From the NCBI GenBank assembly GCA_011799875.1, contig CM022303.1, positions 275,910,904 through 275,974,903 of the forward strand: a DNA stretch of 64,000 nt. Reading direction: 5' to 3'. This document shows positions 46,043 to 57,454 of this stretch, one piece after another; the first letter of the stretch is position 1, and each line of letters starts with the position of its first letter. The DNA is from Thinopyrum elongatum. Its lineage: Eukaryota > Streptophyta > Magnoliopsida > Poales > Poaceae. Below the pieces are notes generated by a model. The model made no database searches and was not told the origin of the DNA. It saw nothing but the letters and a program-made list of their open reading frames with translations. The position numbers were made by a program, and so were the translations under genes.

Positions 46043-49000
46043 ATGAAGGTGAGTGGATGGAACGTCGAGCGATACATGCAATCCGCGCTGATGGACATGT
46101 ATGCAAATAATCGGACTAGGATTAGATGTCCGTGTGCAAGATGCAAAGAAGGAGTCCTTTTGGACCCTTTTGATCGTGGCACTTTGAAGGCGCACCTGCT
46201 GATGAATGGTTTCATGGATGGCTATACTCGATGGATAAGTGAAGAAGATGATGATGATGAGGACGTCCACATGGCAGGGAATAACGACATGGGGCTAGAT
46301 GAAGAGATGACCGATCGACACGAAGACGATGGCGCCGGACATGGCGGCGGGGAAGAGTCCGGAAATGACGGCGGCGGAGAAGATTCCAGACACGGTGAAG
46401 AAGAGTCCGGACATGGCGGAGAAGAGGCGGCGGTCACGCCGCAGTCTTCGACGCTACTAAGTGCAGTCGTGCAGGACCCTCATGTTCGAGACCTCCTTCG
46501 CAAGAGTACGACTAGCGAGAGAGCTGCTTCTAGAGAGGAGGCCAAGCTGGCGCAACTTGAAGTAGACTCAAAGACTCCATTGTATGACGGTTGCGATCCC
46601 GAGGTGACCCGCTTGAGTTTCACACTCGAACTTCTAAAGACGAAGGCCAAAAACAAATGGACAGACAAAAGCCTCGATGAGCATTTGAAGTATCTACATA
46701 ATAAAGTTCTTCCCGCGGGGAACCTGTGTCCTACTAGTGTCGAGGAGGCCAAGAAAAATGTTTGCCCTTTCAATTTTCCGCACATTAGGTACCACGCATG
46801 CATCAACGATTGCATCATTTATCGGGGGGAGCACGCAGAAAAAACCAGCTGTCCAGTGTGCAATGCTTCTCGATACAAGAAGGCAGGAAAGAAAGCTCCT
46901 CAGAAAGTTGTATGGTACTTTCCGATCACTCCCCGTCTGCTGCGGTATTTCGTAGATCCTAAGGAAGCAAATCTCATGCGCTGGCATGCGGAGAGGAAGA
47001 AGACCGACGATGGAGATGATCCAAAGCTGAGACACCTCGTAGATGGTAGCCAGTGGAGAGCATTCAACGTCGTATATGGATTTGCTGCAGAAGATCCAAG
47101 GAACATCGTGCTTGGTGCGAGTACCGATGGCATGAATCCGTTTGGAAACCAGAACACCAACCACAACACATGGCCCGTCTTTGTATGGATGTACAACCTC
47201 CCCCCATGGAAGTGCATGAAGACAAAGTACATACACATGAGCATGCTGATTCAAGGGCCGAAACAACTGGGAAATAATATTAACCTGTATATGGGGCTTC
47301 TGAAAGAGGAGCTAGACACATTATGGAAAACACCAGCATGGACATGGGACGCCAGCAAAGGAGAGTATTTCTATATGAGAGCCGCGCTGATGACGACGGT
47401 GCACAACTATCTCGGTTACGGGTACACCTCAGGCCAGGTGTGCCACGGATACTGCGGATGCATGAGGTGCATGGATGATACAACGTCTCAGCAGCTTATG
47501 TCAATGAAAGATGGCGGGTCCAAGAAAATCGTGTACATGGGGCATCATAGATGGCTCGAGAAGGATGACCCGTGGAGAAAGTGTGGAGATCTATTCAATG
47601 GGTTGGTTGAGCATCGAGGACCTTCACATAAGAGGAGCAGCGCCAAAATCGACGAGCTGTTGAAAATATGGGCACAGTGCCCCACGCCGGGAAAGACGAT
47701 GAAAAAGGCGCCGGAGCCACTGCTGAAGGTATGGAAAACGAGGTCTGTTTTCTAGGACTTGGAGTACTGGCCCAATCACGACACGCCTCATTGCCTTGAT
47801 CAAATGCATATCACGAAGAATGTCCTTGAGAGCTTGCTTGGCACAATGATGAACATGCTGGAGAAGACCAAGGATGGGCCGAAGGCAAGGAAAGACTTGG
47901 AAGATTTGAATATCAGGAAAGATCTCCACCGTAAAAAGTCGACGGAGGAGACGGAGACGGAGACGGAGGAGGGGGAAAGGGGCAGAAAAGTCAACAAGAA
48001 GGAGGAGAATTATTACCCCCCTTCTTGCTTCATCTTAAGTGCGAAGGAGATCGATCAATTCATCAAGTGCCTTATGGGAATCAAAGTCAGTTCCAGTTAC
48101 TGTGGGAAGATAAGCAGATTTCTAGACCCCAAGAAGAAAAGGTTCAGCGGGATGAAGTCTCATGACTGTCACGTGATGATGACGCAGATACTCCCGGTTG
48201 CCATTAGAGGGATAATGGAGAAGCACGCCCGTGACACACTTACTAGTCTCTGCAACTTCTTCGACGTTATCTCTCGAAAGTCCATAAGTGTGAAGCAGCT
48301 CCGAAGGCTACAGGAAGAGATCGTTGTCATACTATGTGAGCTTGAGATGTACTTCCCGCCCGCATTCTTTGATGTCATGGTGCATCTGTGTGTCCACATC
48401 ATGGACGACATCATCGACCTCGGGCCGACATTCCTTCACAGCATGATGCCGTTCGAGAGGATGAATGGGGTCATCAAAGGATTCATTCGTAACATGTCCC
48501 ATCCCGATGGGAGCATCGTCTAGGGGTATCTGACGCATGAGTGCATCTCCTTTTGCGAGAATTATATAGGCGTCGGAGACCCTGTTGTTGGTTTGCCCAT
48601 CAAGAAGCATGATGGGAAGCTCGAAGGAGATGGTCACAACAACGGCCGGAGGGAATTGCATGTGGACTACTCGGATCGACGGAACGACTTTGACAGGGCT
48701 AACTTAGTAGTGCTACAACACCTAGATGTGGTAGATGATTATGTGGCACGGCACAAAGAAAGCATCGCAAAGAAGTACCGTGATAAGGGGATGCTCAAGA
48801 CGGATGACGAAGTTACTATAGAGCACAACGCCACTTTCTTGCGTTGGTTCAAAGAGCAAGTTCTTGAAAATCCCCCGGAAGAGGGCAGTTCGGACGTATT
48901 GCTCATACACGCCTTAGCACATGGCCCCGCGCCCAAGCTCGCGACCTATCTGTCATACGATATCAACGGGTACACGTTCTACACGGAGGCCAAAGACATG

Positions 49001-49549
49001 GACAGTGATTATCAGAACTCCGGGGTGACAATTGAATGCGTGACCAACGCCAACGGCACAATTGAAAGATTCTACAGAAGGGTTGAAGAGATCTGGGAGC
49101 TTGACTATGCTGGAATGCATGATGCGACGATGTTCCGTGTCAGATGGGCCAAGGACGTCGTAAGAGAAAACAAGTATTTCACTACCATGTCTATACCCGA
49201 CGCGAAGAGCACTCCCGTGAACGTTAACGTCATCGCCAAAAATGAGCCATGGGTACACGCTAAGCACGTGACACAATGCTTCTTCATAACTGACCCGACC
49301 AATCCCAGTCGTGTTATTGTGAGGAGATCCAAAAGGAGCATCGTCGGAATGGATGGTGTCGCCAACGAGGAAGACTATGACCAATACGGCAACCCGATGA
49401 GGGAAGATGACGATGACGATGAAGCATACGTGAAAAGAAGAATCAATACTACATTACCTAAGAAAGATCGTACTCATGGTTCCGGAAAAGTCACAAGGAG
49501 GGGCTCAATTATTCGGCAACGAACAAGAAAGGGAAGAAGGTCAATGTGA
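46043..49549 (+). pseudogene. TNP2-type CACTA transposase with two in-frame stops
   Basis: A single frame of 1,169 codons, interrupted only by TAG at 47753-47755 and 48521-48523. The start is chosen after the acceptor at 46036. Residues ~3-70 form the transposase-associated domain (GWNVERYMQ, CPCARCKEG, LKAHLLMNGF). An acidic Gly/Glu/Asp stretch follows near 100-130. The Transposase_21 core occupies ~255-500, with CPVCNASRYKK, the catalytic-type STDGMNPFG and a CHGYCGCMRC cysteine cluster. A DUF4218-type region (VKQLRRLQEEIVVILCELEM, GPTFLHSMMPFERMNG) and a DUF4216-type region (ELDYAGMHDATMFRVRW) follow. The protein cuts at CACTA ends in the nucleus. Without the two stops the domain order is complete, so inactivation looks recent. 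Confidence 0.93.
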
Positions 49550-49857
49550 AACATCGGCGACGCAGCTGAGAAACCATCATTTATATATATATGTATCTAT
49601 TTTGTGTACACACTTAAGTAACCGTTATCGGTCAAATGATGTAATCGTATCCCCCTTCAATTACATGCATGGTTCCGGTGATATTCGCGCAGTGTGGGAG
49701 GGAGACGCCGTCGTCGGGAGAAAAACAAAAGAAACAAAAACAAAAGGGAGAAAGCAATACAAAAGAAAAAGAAAAGTAAACAGAAAAGAAAAGGAAAATA
49801 ATAAAAAGAAAAGAAAACTAAAAACTAGAAAAGGAAAATAATAAAAAGAAAAGAAAC

Positions 49858-50055
49858 ATAGCAGTAGCGCTGGGTTGGGAACAAGCGCTATAGCTAAGTT
49901 AGCTATAGTGTTGGATACAGGTCAAGCGCTACTGCTATTTCTATTTTAGAAATAAAAAAATTAAAATTGGAATAGTTAGCAGTAGCGCTGGTTTAGGAAC
50001 TAGCGCTATAGCTAAGTTAGCTATAGCGCTGGTTCTTAAACTAGCGCTACTGCTA
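49858..50055. repeat. internal cluster of CACTA subterminal-type repeats
   Basis: Four pairs of GCAGTAGCGCTGG / AGCGCTACTGC words, with related TAGCTATAGCGCTGG forms. These are the same words as at both ends but lie between the two large genes, ~30 bp before the leader of the second gene. Confidence 0.85.
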
Positions 50056-50084
50056 TTTTGAGTTAACCACCGCCCGCGCGGGCT

Positions 50085-50416
50085 CCAAATTTTGCCAAGT
50101 CCCATTCCCCCCCACTCTCCCACCTCTCCCCCTCCTCTCTGCTCTCACGCGCCGCCGTCACCTTGCCCGCTGGCCATCGCCAGTTGACCTGGACCTGGAC
50201 CTCGACGCCGGCCCGAGCCCCTGCACGCCCTCGGCCTCGACGCCGGCCTCCTCCTCCTCCTCCTCGTCCGTGTCGCTCCGACCTCCTCCTCGTCCACGCC
50301 GCCGCCGCTCCGACCTCCTCCTCGTCCGCGCCGCCGCCGCTCCGACCTCCTCCTTGTCCGCTCCGGCCTCCTCCTCCTCCTCGTCCACGCTGCTCCGGCC
50401 TCCTCCTCTTCCTCAG
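50085..50416 (+). promoter_or_regulatory. GC-rich leader exon of the second CACTA gene
   Basis: A CCTCCTCCTCGTCC-type ~33-bp minisatellite ends at a donor CCTCAG/GTACTG (exon end 50416). The Arg-rich and Pro-rich frames on both strands are composition artefacts. I read it as a 5' UTR exon, because the first long ORF with the right content starts at 53249. Confidence 0.5.
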
Positions 50417-51174
50417 GTACTGTCGACAACCTGCCCCCACCTCCCCCTGTCTCTGTCTGTTAGGTTTTCTTTTTTTAGAAATGAAACTAGGTTTTCAATT
50501 TAGGGTTCAATTAGGTAGGCAGTAGGAATCAATTTTAGGGTTCAATTTAGTAATTTTTATTATGGCAAAATATTTATTAGCAAAGAAAATTTCTAGGGTT
50601 CTAGGGTAAGTCAAAAGTTATAGACATTCCTTTAACCGGAAAATTAGGTGATGTTGTTGCTGCTTTAAACAAAATTAGTAAAATAAAAAACAGTAGCATT
50701 TAGCTAGGAAATAAAAAATAGTAGCAAAATTTTTAGCTATAAAAAATAGTAGCAAATTATTTGTAGCTAGGCAATTTATCAAAAACAGTGGACTTTTTTA
50801 ACTATAAATAAAAAACAGTAGCAAATTGCCTAGCTACAAATATTTTTTGGAGGTTTATAAAATAGCTATAAGTAAAAGTTAGCTAGGCAATTTTTGTAGG
50901 TATATAAAATAGCTATAAATTAAAAACAGTAGCAAATTTTTGTTTAGGTCAGTAGCAGAGAGAGAGATCATTTAGGAAAAAAAAGTAGAAAATAAAAACT
51001 AAAAAACAGTAGCAAATAAAAAATAGTAGCAAATAAAAAATAGTAGCAAATAAAACCCTAGATGATGTTTTAGGAGCATGATATGCCCTGTGGTGACTAG
51101 CACAAGCATGCAAAGTAGCCTATACAATGTTGCTGTTTTCAACACTTGGTTAATTTGCTAAGTCCTGGAAATCT
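50417..51174 (+). other. first intron of the second CACTA gene, 5' part
   Basis: AT-rich, with many AAAAAACAGTAGCAAAT-type words repeated between 50690 and 51060. No ORF. It is interrupted by the solo LTR and resumes at 52925. Confidence 0.6.
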
Positions 51175-51179
51175 GTTAT

Positions 51180-52919
51180 TGTTGGAAATATGCCCTAGAG
51201 GCAATAATAAAATGGTTATTATTATATTCCTTGTTCATGATAATTGTCTATTGTTCATGCTATAATTGTATTAACCGGAAATCGTAATACATGTGTGAAT
51301 ACATAGACCACAGCATGTCCCTAGTGAGCCTCTAGTTGACTAGCTCGTTGATCAATAGATGGTTGTGGTTTCCTGACCATGGACATTGGATGTCGTTGAT
51401 AATGGGATCACATCATTAGGAGAATGATGTGATGGACAAGACCCAATCCTAAGCATAGCACAAGATCATGTAGTTCGTTTGCTAGAGCTTTTCTAATGTC
51501 AAGTATCATTTCCTTAGACCATGAGATTATGCAACTCCCGGATACCGTAGGAATGCTTTGGGTGTATCAAATGTCACAACGTAACTGGGTGACTGTAAAG
51601 GTGCACTACAGGTATCTCTGAAAGTGTCTGTTGGGTTGGCACGAATCGAGACTGGGATTTGTCACTCCGTGGGATGGAGAGGTATCTCTGGGCCCACTCG
51701 GTAATACATCATCATAATGAGCTCAATGTAACTAAGGAGTTAGTCACGGGATCATGTGTTACGGAACAAGTAAAGAGACTTGCCGGTAACGAGATTGAAC
51801 AAGGTATAGGGATACCGACGATCGAATCTCGGGCAAGTAACATACCGATGGACAAAGGGAATTGTATACGGGATTAATTGGATCCCCGACATCATGGTTC
51901 ATCCGATGAGATCATCGTGGAACATGTGGGAGCCAATATGGGTATCCAGATCCCGCTATTGGTTATTGGCCGGAGAGGTGTCTCGGTCATGTATGCATGG
52001 TTCCCGAACCCGTAGGGTCTACACACTTAAGGTTCGGTGACGCTAGAGTTGTAATGGGAATTGTATGTGGCTACCGAAAGTTGTTCGGAGTCTCGGATGA
52101 GATACCGGACATCACGAGGAGTTCCAGAATGGTCCGGAGGTAAAGATTTATATATGGGAAGTCCTATTTTGGCCACCGGAAAATGTTCGGGATTTTTCGG
52201 TATTGTACCGGGAAGGTTCTAGAAGGTGTCGGAGTGGGGCCTACCTGCATGGGGGACCCACATGAACGTGGGTAGTGGGGGCAAGGCCCCACACCCCTGG
52301 TCAAGGCGCACCAAGATCCCCCCTTAGAAGGAATAAGATCATATCCCGAAGGGATAAGATCAAGATCCCTAAAAAGGGGGATAACAATCGGTGGGGAAGG
52401 GAAAGGATGGGATTTCTTTCCTCCCACCTTTGCCAACGCCCCAATGGACTTGGAGGGCAAGAAACCAGCCCCCTCCACCCCTATATATAGTGGGGAGGTG
52501 CATGGGAGCTGCACCCCTTGCCGCTGGCGCAGCCCTCTCCCCTCCCCCCTCCTACTCCTCCTCCGTAGTGCTTAGCGAAGCTCTGCCGGAGAACCACGAG
52601 CTCCACCGCCACCACGCCGTCGTGCTGCCGGAGCTCTCCCTCAACTTCTCCTCTCCCCTTGCTAGATCAAGAAGGAGGAGACGTGCCCGGGCTGTACGTG
52701 TGTTGAACACGGAGGCGCCGTCCGTTCGGCGCTTGAATCGGATCTTCCGCGATTTGAATCGCCGCGTGTACGACTCCATCAACCGCGTTCTTGTAATGCT
52801 TCCGCTTAGCGATCTTCAAGGGTATGAAGATGCACTCCCACTCACTTGTTGCTAGCATCTCCTAGATTGATCTTGGTGACATGTAGGAAATTTTTGAATT
52901 ATTACTACATTCCCCAACA
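51180..52919 (+). mobile_element. Angela/BARE-1/WIS-type solo LTR (copia)
   Basis: Starts TGTTGGAAATATGCCCTAGA and ends CATTCCCCAACA (1,740 bp), with a perfect 5-bp duplication GTTAT at 51175-51179 and 52920-52924. A TATATATAG box lies near 52481. Internal sequence and the second LTR are absent, so it formed by recombination between LTRs. ORFs inside (e.g. 52391-52855) belong to the LTR. Confidence 0.95.
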
Positions 52920-53001
52920 GTTATATGATGTTGCCATGTTCTCTTGGTGATAGCATCAAATCTGTTATATGAACTTGTGCCAATTATTGAAGAATATCCT
53001 A

Positions 53002-53200
53002 GTGGCCTATGTTTTGCCGAAATGTTGATTCATTTCCGTTCCGGCAAATTTCAGGCACTCCATATGTCCACTTTTTTAGCAAAGGTCATGCCGAAAATTT
53101 CCGTGATTTTTGGCATGACTTGTGCTAGAAACTAGGACATATGGAGTGCCCGGGATTTGCCGGGGGGAATGAATCAACATTCCAACCAAACATAGGCCCC
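53002..53200. repeat. near-perfect 199-bp foldback in the intron of the second CACTA gene
   Basis: Arms 53002-53069 and 53135-53200 pair over most of their length (GGCCTATGTTT...TCCATATGTCC with its inverse). The inner parts AGCAAAGGTCATGCC and GGCATGACTTGTGCT also pair, leaving a loop of only a few bases. Ends GGCCTATGTTT / AAACATAGGCC look MITE-like. A transcript of this intron would fold into a long hairpin. Confidence 0.85.
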
Positions 53201-53248
53201 TTTTTTCTCTTCATTATATCTTTCATTTACAATTGTTGAATAGGAAAC

Positions 53249-56200
53249 ATGTCTAGCCACGCCGAAGCCGGTGGTTCTGCTCGCCTCGAAGAAGACCCCA
53301 TCGAGGCAGCAAATCACTATTTCGATTACCTGGACGAACACCAGACGGGGGTGCATGGTGGCGGAAGTGGCACCAACCCCGACACCGACGCCGACACTGG
53401 CACCGGCACCGACACCACCCCCTAGACTGGCAACGATGCTGTCATAGCCAGTAAAGCACCGAAGCAGAAGAGGTCACGAAGACCAAACGAGCTCGGCATC
53501 GGACAAATTGTGGTCACGGAGATGCACCCCAAGAAGTTAGAGCCAATGGCGCTGGTGGAAGCACGCAAGTGCTGGGGCAATCAACTAGGATGCATCCTCA
53601 GGGAAACCACCAACATCAACGACAAGAAGTTGAAGAAGATACCACATATGGAGCACATGCTCCTGAAGAAGTTGCACAATAGGTTCTTGTTCCCCGGCCG
53701 GGATGAAAGCAAATTTAAAGAGCCATGGGACGATGTCGCCATGACAAAGATAAATGACAAGGCGATGGTGACGTTCACCAACGACTTGTCCGCCTGGATA
53801 GTTCGGGTGAAAAAAGCGATTGCGAAGAATGAACCGTGGTCCAAGATTCATGTTGATAATCCGTCAATAACGGAAGAGGACTTTGAAAAGTTCAAGGAGA
53901 ATTGTGGTAAAGAAGAAGTCAAGGCAAGGTCGGAGAAAATGAAGGCGCTCCAGGCCAGCAACACGCCTCCCCATCGCCTCGAAAGCCGTGGTTACAAGGG
54001 GAAGAGGCACGTATGGGCCAAGGAGGACGCCGAACGTGAAAGTCACGGAATCCCAGACCCCTTGGCGAGTTCACTGACCCGCTGGAGCATGATTGGATCA
54101 GGGCCCGGTACAAGTGGGACAAAGTCAAAAAGATCTTTTACATGGACCCGAACACGAGGGAGTTCATGAGACTTCTGGTAATTGTTATATTACCACATTA
54201 TCATATTAGCTTCCAATCAAATCGACTACAAGTTTTGTCACATTAGTAAACCATCCACGTTCCTTTTGCAGAAAGAGCAGCACCAAAAGCTGAGACCAAA
54301 GAAGAGTTGCTCGGGGTAGTCAATGCAGCGGTCACTGACGCGGTGGCCAGCTTGATTCCGGCAATTTTCGATTGGTCGAAGAGCAATCCAAATGCACGGA
54401 CGGAGGACTTTCCCCTTCCCAGCTTTGTCAGGAGCAATTCAGCAAACACCACAGCACCAGCACCTGCTCAAGCAACCGCAAAAGGTCCCGCTCCTGTTCA
54501 TAGCAGCCCGACCTCCATCTCTGGCATGCTCGGCGGGCCTTCGTCGCTGGCTGAGGTCGACGCCCTCACGGTAATTATGCGTCATACCCTTTTCACCATC
54601 ATGTCTATAGTCTTCCATTTTAGTTGCCTTTCGGATGTTTGACGTCGCAGACATGTCTCCTTCGTAGGCCGACGATACCCCGTGCACCCTACTCTACAAC
54701 ATCAAGGGCCAGAAGGTGGCCATGGGAAAGGCAACTATCGTGAAGCCAAAGGACCGCATGTTCCACAACCGAGAGATGCCCGATGGCATCTTCAAGGTTA
54801 ACGTGGCCAGTGTCTTAGCGGGCTTCGAGTATTTGCCTCCTCCGGTACCAGTCGATGACGAGGAGACCCCTAAGAGGATTGGCGCATGCAAGAGCAGGTT
54901 CTTGCCTTGGCCGAAGTCTCTTCTTCATCTCGAGGCGCCCAGTATCACACCAACACCACCTTCTCAAGAAGGTATGAACACCACCCCACCTACCAAATTA
55001 CCTGCACCTATAGTGGCGGGTGATAGTGGACAACGCGAGGGAGAGCCTCCATTAGTGCCAGATCATGTCACCCCCGTTGTCGAAGATGCAAATGTTGATG
55101 ATGACATGGAGGAGGATGATGATGACCTAGACAAGTATTTCAATACCGCCTATGATGATGGAGGATTGATGGCTCAGGACAAGGAAGACTCAGGCTATGA
55201 GCGTGGAGATGATGACTTGATGCTGCCTGATTTGCCGGAGTCGGAATGTCCTAAGGCGGAATGCAAAAAGTCTCTCTTCAAGCGATCCTCGCAGGAGATG
55301 CCTCCAGATGCCGCCTCTACCCAGCAGCAACCCGAGGGCCGTCCACTGATTAGCCCGACGACACTGGGGGTGGTGGTTAGGAAAGGTATGGTGGGCTCAC
55401 TACCGCCACCCGCCAAGAAGCAAAGGAGGAGACCGGACAGGAAAGGCCCTAAAGGCGCCAGAGCTGCTTCAAGTAGGCAGCCGCCTCTAAAGCCCCGGGT
55501 GGTAGACAGAATACCTGTCGAAGGTGCGAAGCATTTCCATGTCACCGGCAAGCCGATCCTACCTGCCAAAGCGCTAGAGCACATATTGAACAATGATCTA
55601 AGGAGACTCCATGAAGATGTGCTAGCCAGAGAGAAAAGCCTTCTGATCATGGAAAAACCAGGGTACCAGCTTTACGCGGCTTAGGTGCCGGGTGGGAAGT
55701 TATACGTCGAGACCTAGCCCGCGAATCTGTTCATCCTGCGATTTGACTACATCCACGACATGTTCCACATGACCAAGCTGGATTTCCAGTTCATCCGCAT
55801 GTTTGTGCTGTATCTCAACTACTTCATCAGGATCGAGAACATAAAATATATCTGCGTCGCGGACCCGTACTATATGCACGAGAGCTTCTTGGCAGTTTGC
55901 AAAGAGCACCGTGACTATGCGAACAAGTACCTCGGCGAATTCATGATCGCTAATAAGGACAAGGAAGCGATTCGCCTACCTTATCATCCCACGTAAGTCA
56001 TCCTCGCATATCCTTTCGTAAGTGTTAATCATTCATTTGCAAGCATGGAGGCTAATTTGAGGTGTACTTAATTTGCGCAGCGGGGGCGGTGCCGTCCTCA
56101 TTGTTCTGTACCTGGAATACTCCCATGCTATGTACTTGGACTCATTGAAGAACCTCAAGAAAAAGGATTACACGCACGTAAAGAGTGTTCTCGATAGTGC

Positions 56201-56666
56201 CCTGTTAACCTTCAACCTGTCTGGTGGATATATCAAGGTGAAAAGGCACAGGAAGAACGGGCTAGTTTTCCGCCATAAGACCGACTTCTGCTGCATCCAG
56301 CAACCGCACACCAGTAAGGCTGATGGATTCTACCTCATGCATCACCTGCTCGAGTACAGAAGGGATAATCAACGCCTTCGCATGTCAGCTACTACCGAAG
56401 ATGCCGAGATTGTCAGCTGGGCCACAAGCATAGGAAAGACACCGGATCATCGAATCCGAGCTAAGTTTTATCACGTACAGTGTGAACTTGCCCAAGTGAT
56501 CATGAAGCAGGTCCTCGAACCAACGGGGATGTTCTACCATGGGCCAATCACGCGGGCTGATATCCGAGCACTGCTACTCGCTTAATGTCTGGACCTGAAG
56601 CCTTTCAAGAAGCTCGGGTGCTTCCTCCCTGACTATGAAGATTGGACCGCCGACATGGAGGACTGA
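53249..56666 (+). pseudogene. second CACTA protein: TNPA-like region fused to a ULP1-like (C48) protease domain, inactivated
   Basis: Proposed exons are 53249-54177, 54272-54570, 54667-55992 and 56081-56666, all with GT/AG ends. Exon 1 encodes a Gly/Thr/Asp-rich head and a helical, basic region (MHPKKLEPMALVEARKCWGN, KIPHMEHMLLKKLHNRF). Exons 2-3 encode Pro/Ala-rich and acidic linkers, with the phrase LYNIKGQKVAMGKA. The C-terminus matches the plant CACTA ULP1-like cysteine protease fold (VLIVLYLEY, MYLDS, FCCIQQP, ADGFYLMHHLLEYRR). The usual catalytic His and Cys positions hold Gly and Asp. Stops occur at 53423, 55682, 55715 and 56583, with frameshifts near 54067 and 54292. The role is probably binding of subterminal repeats and/or deSUMOylation by analogy. 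The last exon continues to a TGA at 56664 after the 56583 stop. Confidence 0.75.
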
Positions 56667-56938
56667 TTGTCGATGACAATGTGGCACTACTGTCTTTCTA
56701 TCGCAAAACTTTGAATTTATGCACGACGAAACTATGTGATGTAATTAAACCGCGTGGTCCTGAACTAGCGTAGATCGCTCTAGTTAATTAGTTTGGGTAT
56801 GAGGAACTTCGTCATTTATGTTTATTATATATAGGTTGCTTGTATTTTGCTAATTATGCCTCTTTGTTTTCTTAAGTACATTATGTTGCATATTATCGTT
56901 CAATTCATCAACTGACGATGCAGGTACATAGATCAGAG

Positions 56939-57193
56939 ATGGTGAGGGACTGCTACGCCGTGTTCATTGGGAGGGTTCCAGGAGTCTACGACCACTGGCC
57001 AGACGCTCAGGCCTAGGTGGACAAGTACCCGGGTGCTAGCCACAGAGGGTTCGACAGCAGAGCCGAAGCGGAAAGTAGTTACTTGAGGTGGACGCTCCGG
57101 CAAGAGCGGGGGCGGGACCGCCGGTGCCCCAAGTACTACATAGTGTCACTCTTGCTCATGCTGATCGCTCTTCTCTTCTACATCATGGTTTAG
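56939..57193 (+). pseudogene. RNase H1 N-terminal (Cauli_VI-type) domain protein with a C-terminal membrane helix, one stop
   Basis: An 85-codon frame starting at the ATG at 56939, shortly after an acceptor-like GACGATGCAG. It is interrupted once by TAG at 57014-57016. Residues 4-48 read CYAVFIGRVPGVYDHWPDA, then VDKYPGASHRGF and RAEAESSYLRW. This matches the RNase H1 N-terminal hybrid-binding domain (Y-x-V-x-x-GR-x-PGVY ... V-x-x-YPG-x-x-H-x-GF), which binds RNA:DNA or dsRNA. A basic stretch and a hydrophobic tail (YYIVSLLLMLIALLFYIMV) end the protein, as in tail-anchored proteins. There is no RNase H catalytic domain. It lies 270 bp after the ULP1-like gene on the same strand and may be its last exon or a separate gene. 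The stop is explained by CAG to TAG. Confidence 0.7.
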
Positions 57194-57454
57194 ATAGAGA
57201 TGATGAAACTTGTGTGTGTGCCATGACCATGCAATTGCACTTATTCAAGACATGACATGACTTGTGTATCGCTATTTTCGAGATGTGATGATATTTGTGT
57301 TGAATGATGATGATGATGGTATGACGAGACTACTGCATGTCTATGATATGATGAGAATAGTGTATTTTTAGTATGATTTGATGAAACTAATGTATAGAGC
57401 CTGTATAAATACATCACAAATACGCAGAGGGGGTGTAAATATGTGAAAGCAAGA

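Noticed and set aside
46694..47266. 190-aa minus-strand ORF
   Set aside because: Antisense shadow of the TNP2 transposase, which has clear domains on plus.
50063..50525. Arg/Gly-rich and Pro/Arg-rich ORFs on both strands
   Set aside because: Produced by a CCTCCTCGTCC minisatellite in a leader exon.
52391..52855. 154-aa ORF as a host gene
   Set aside because: Lies wholly in the Angela-type solo LTR, downstream of its TATA box.
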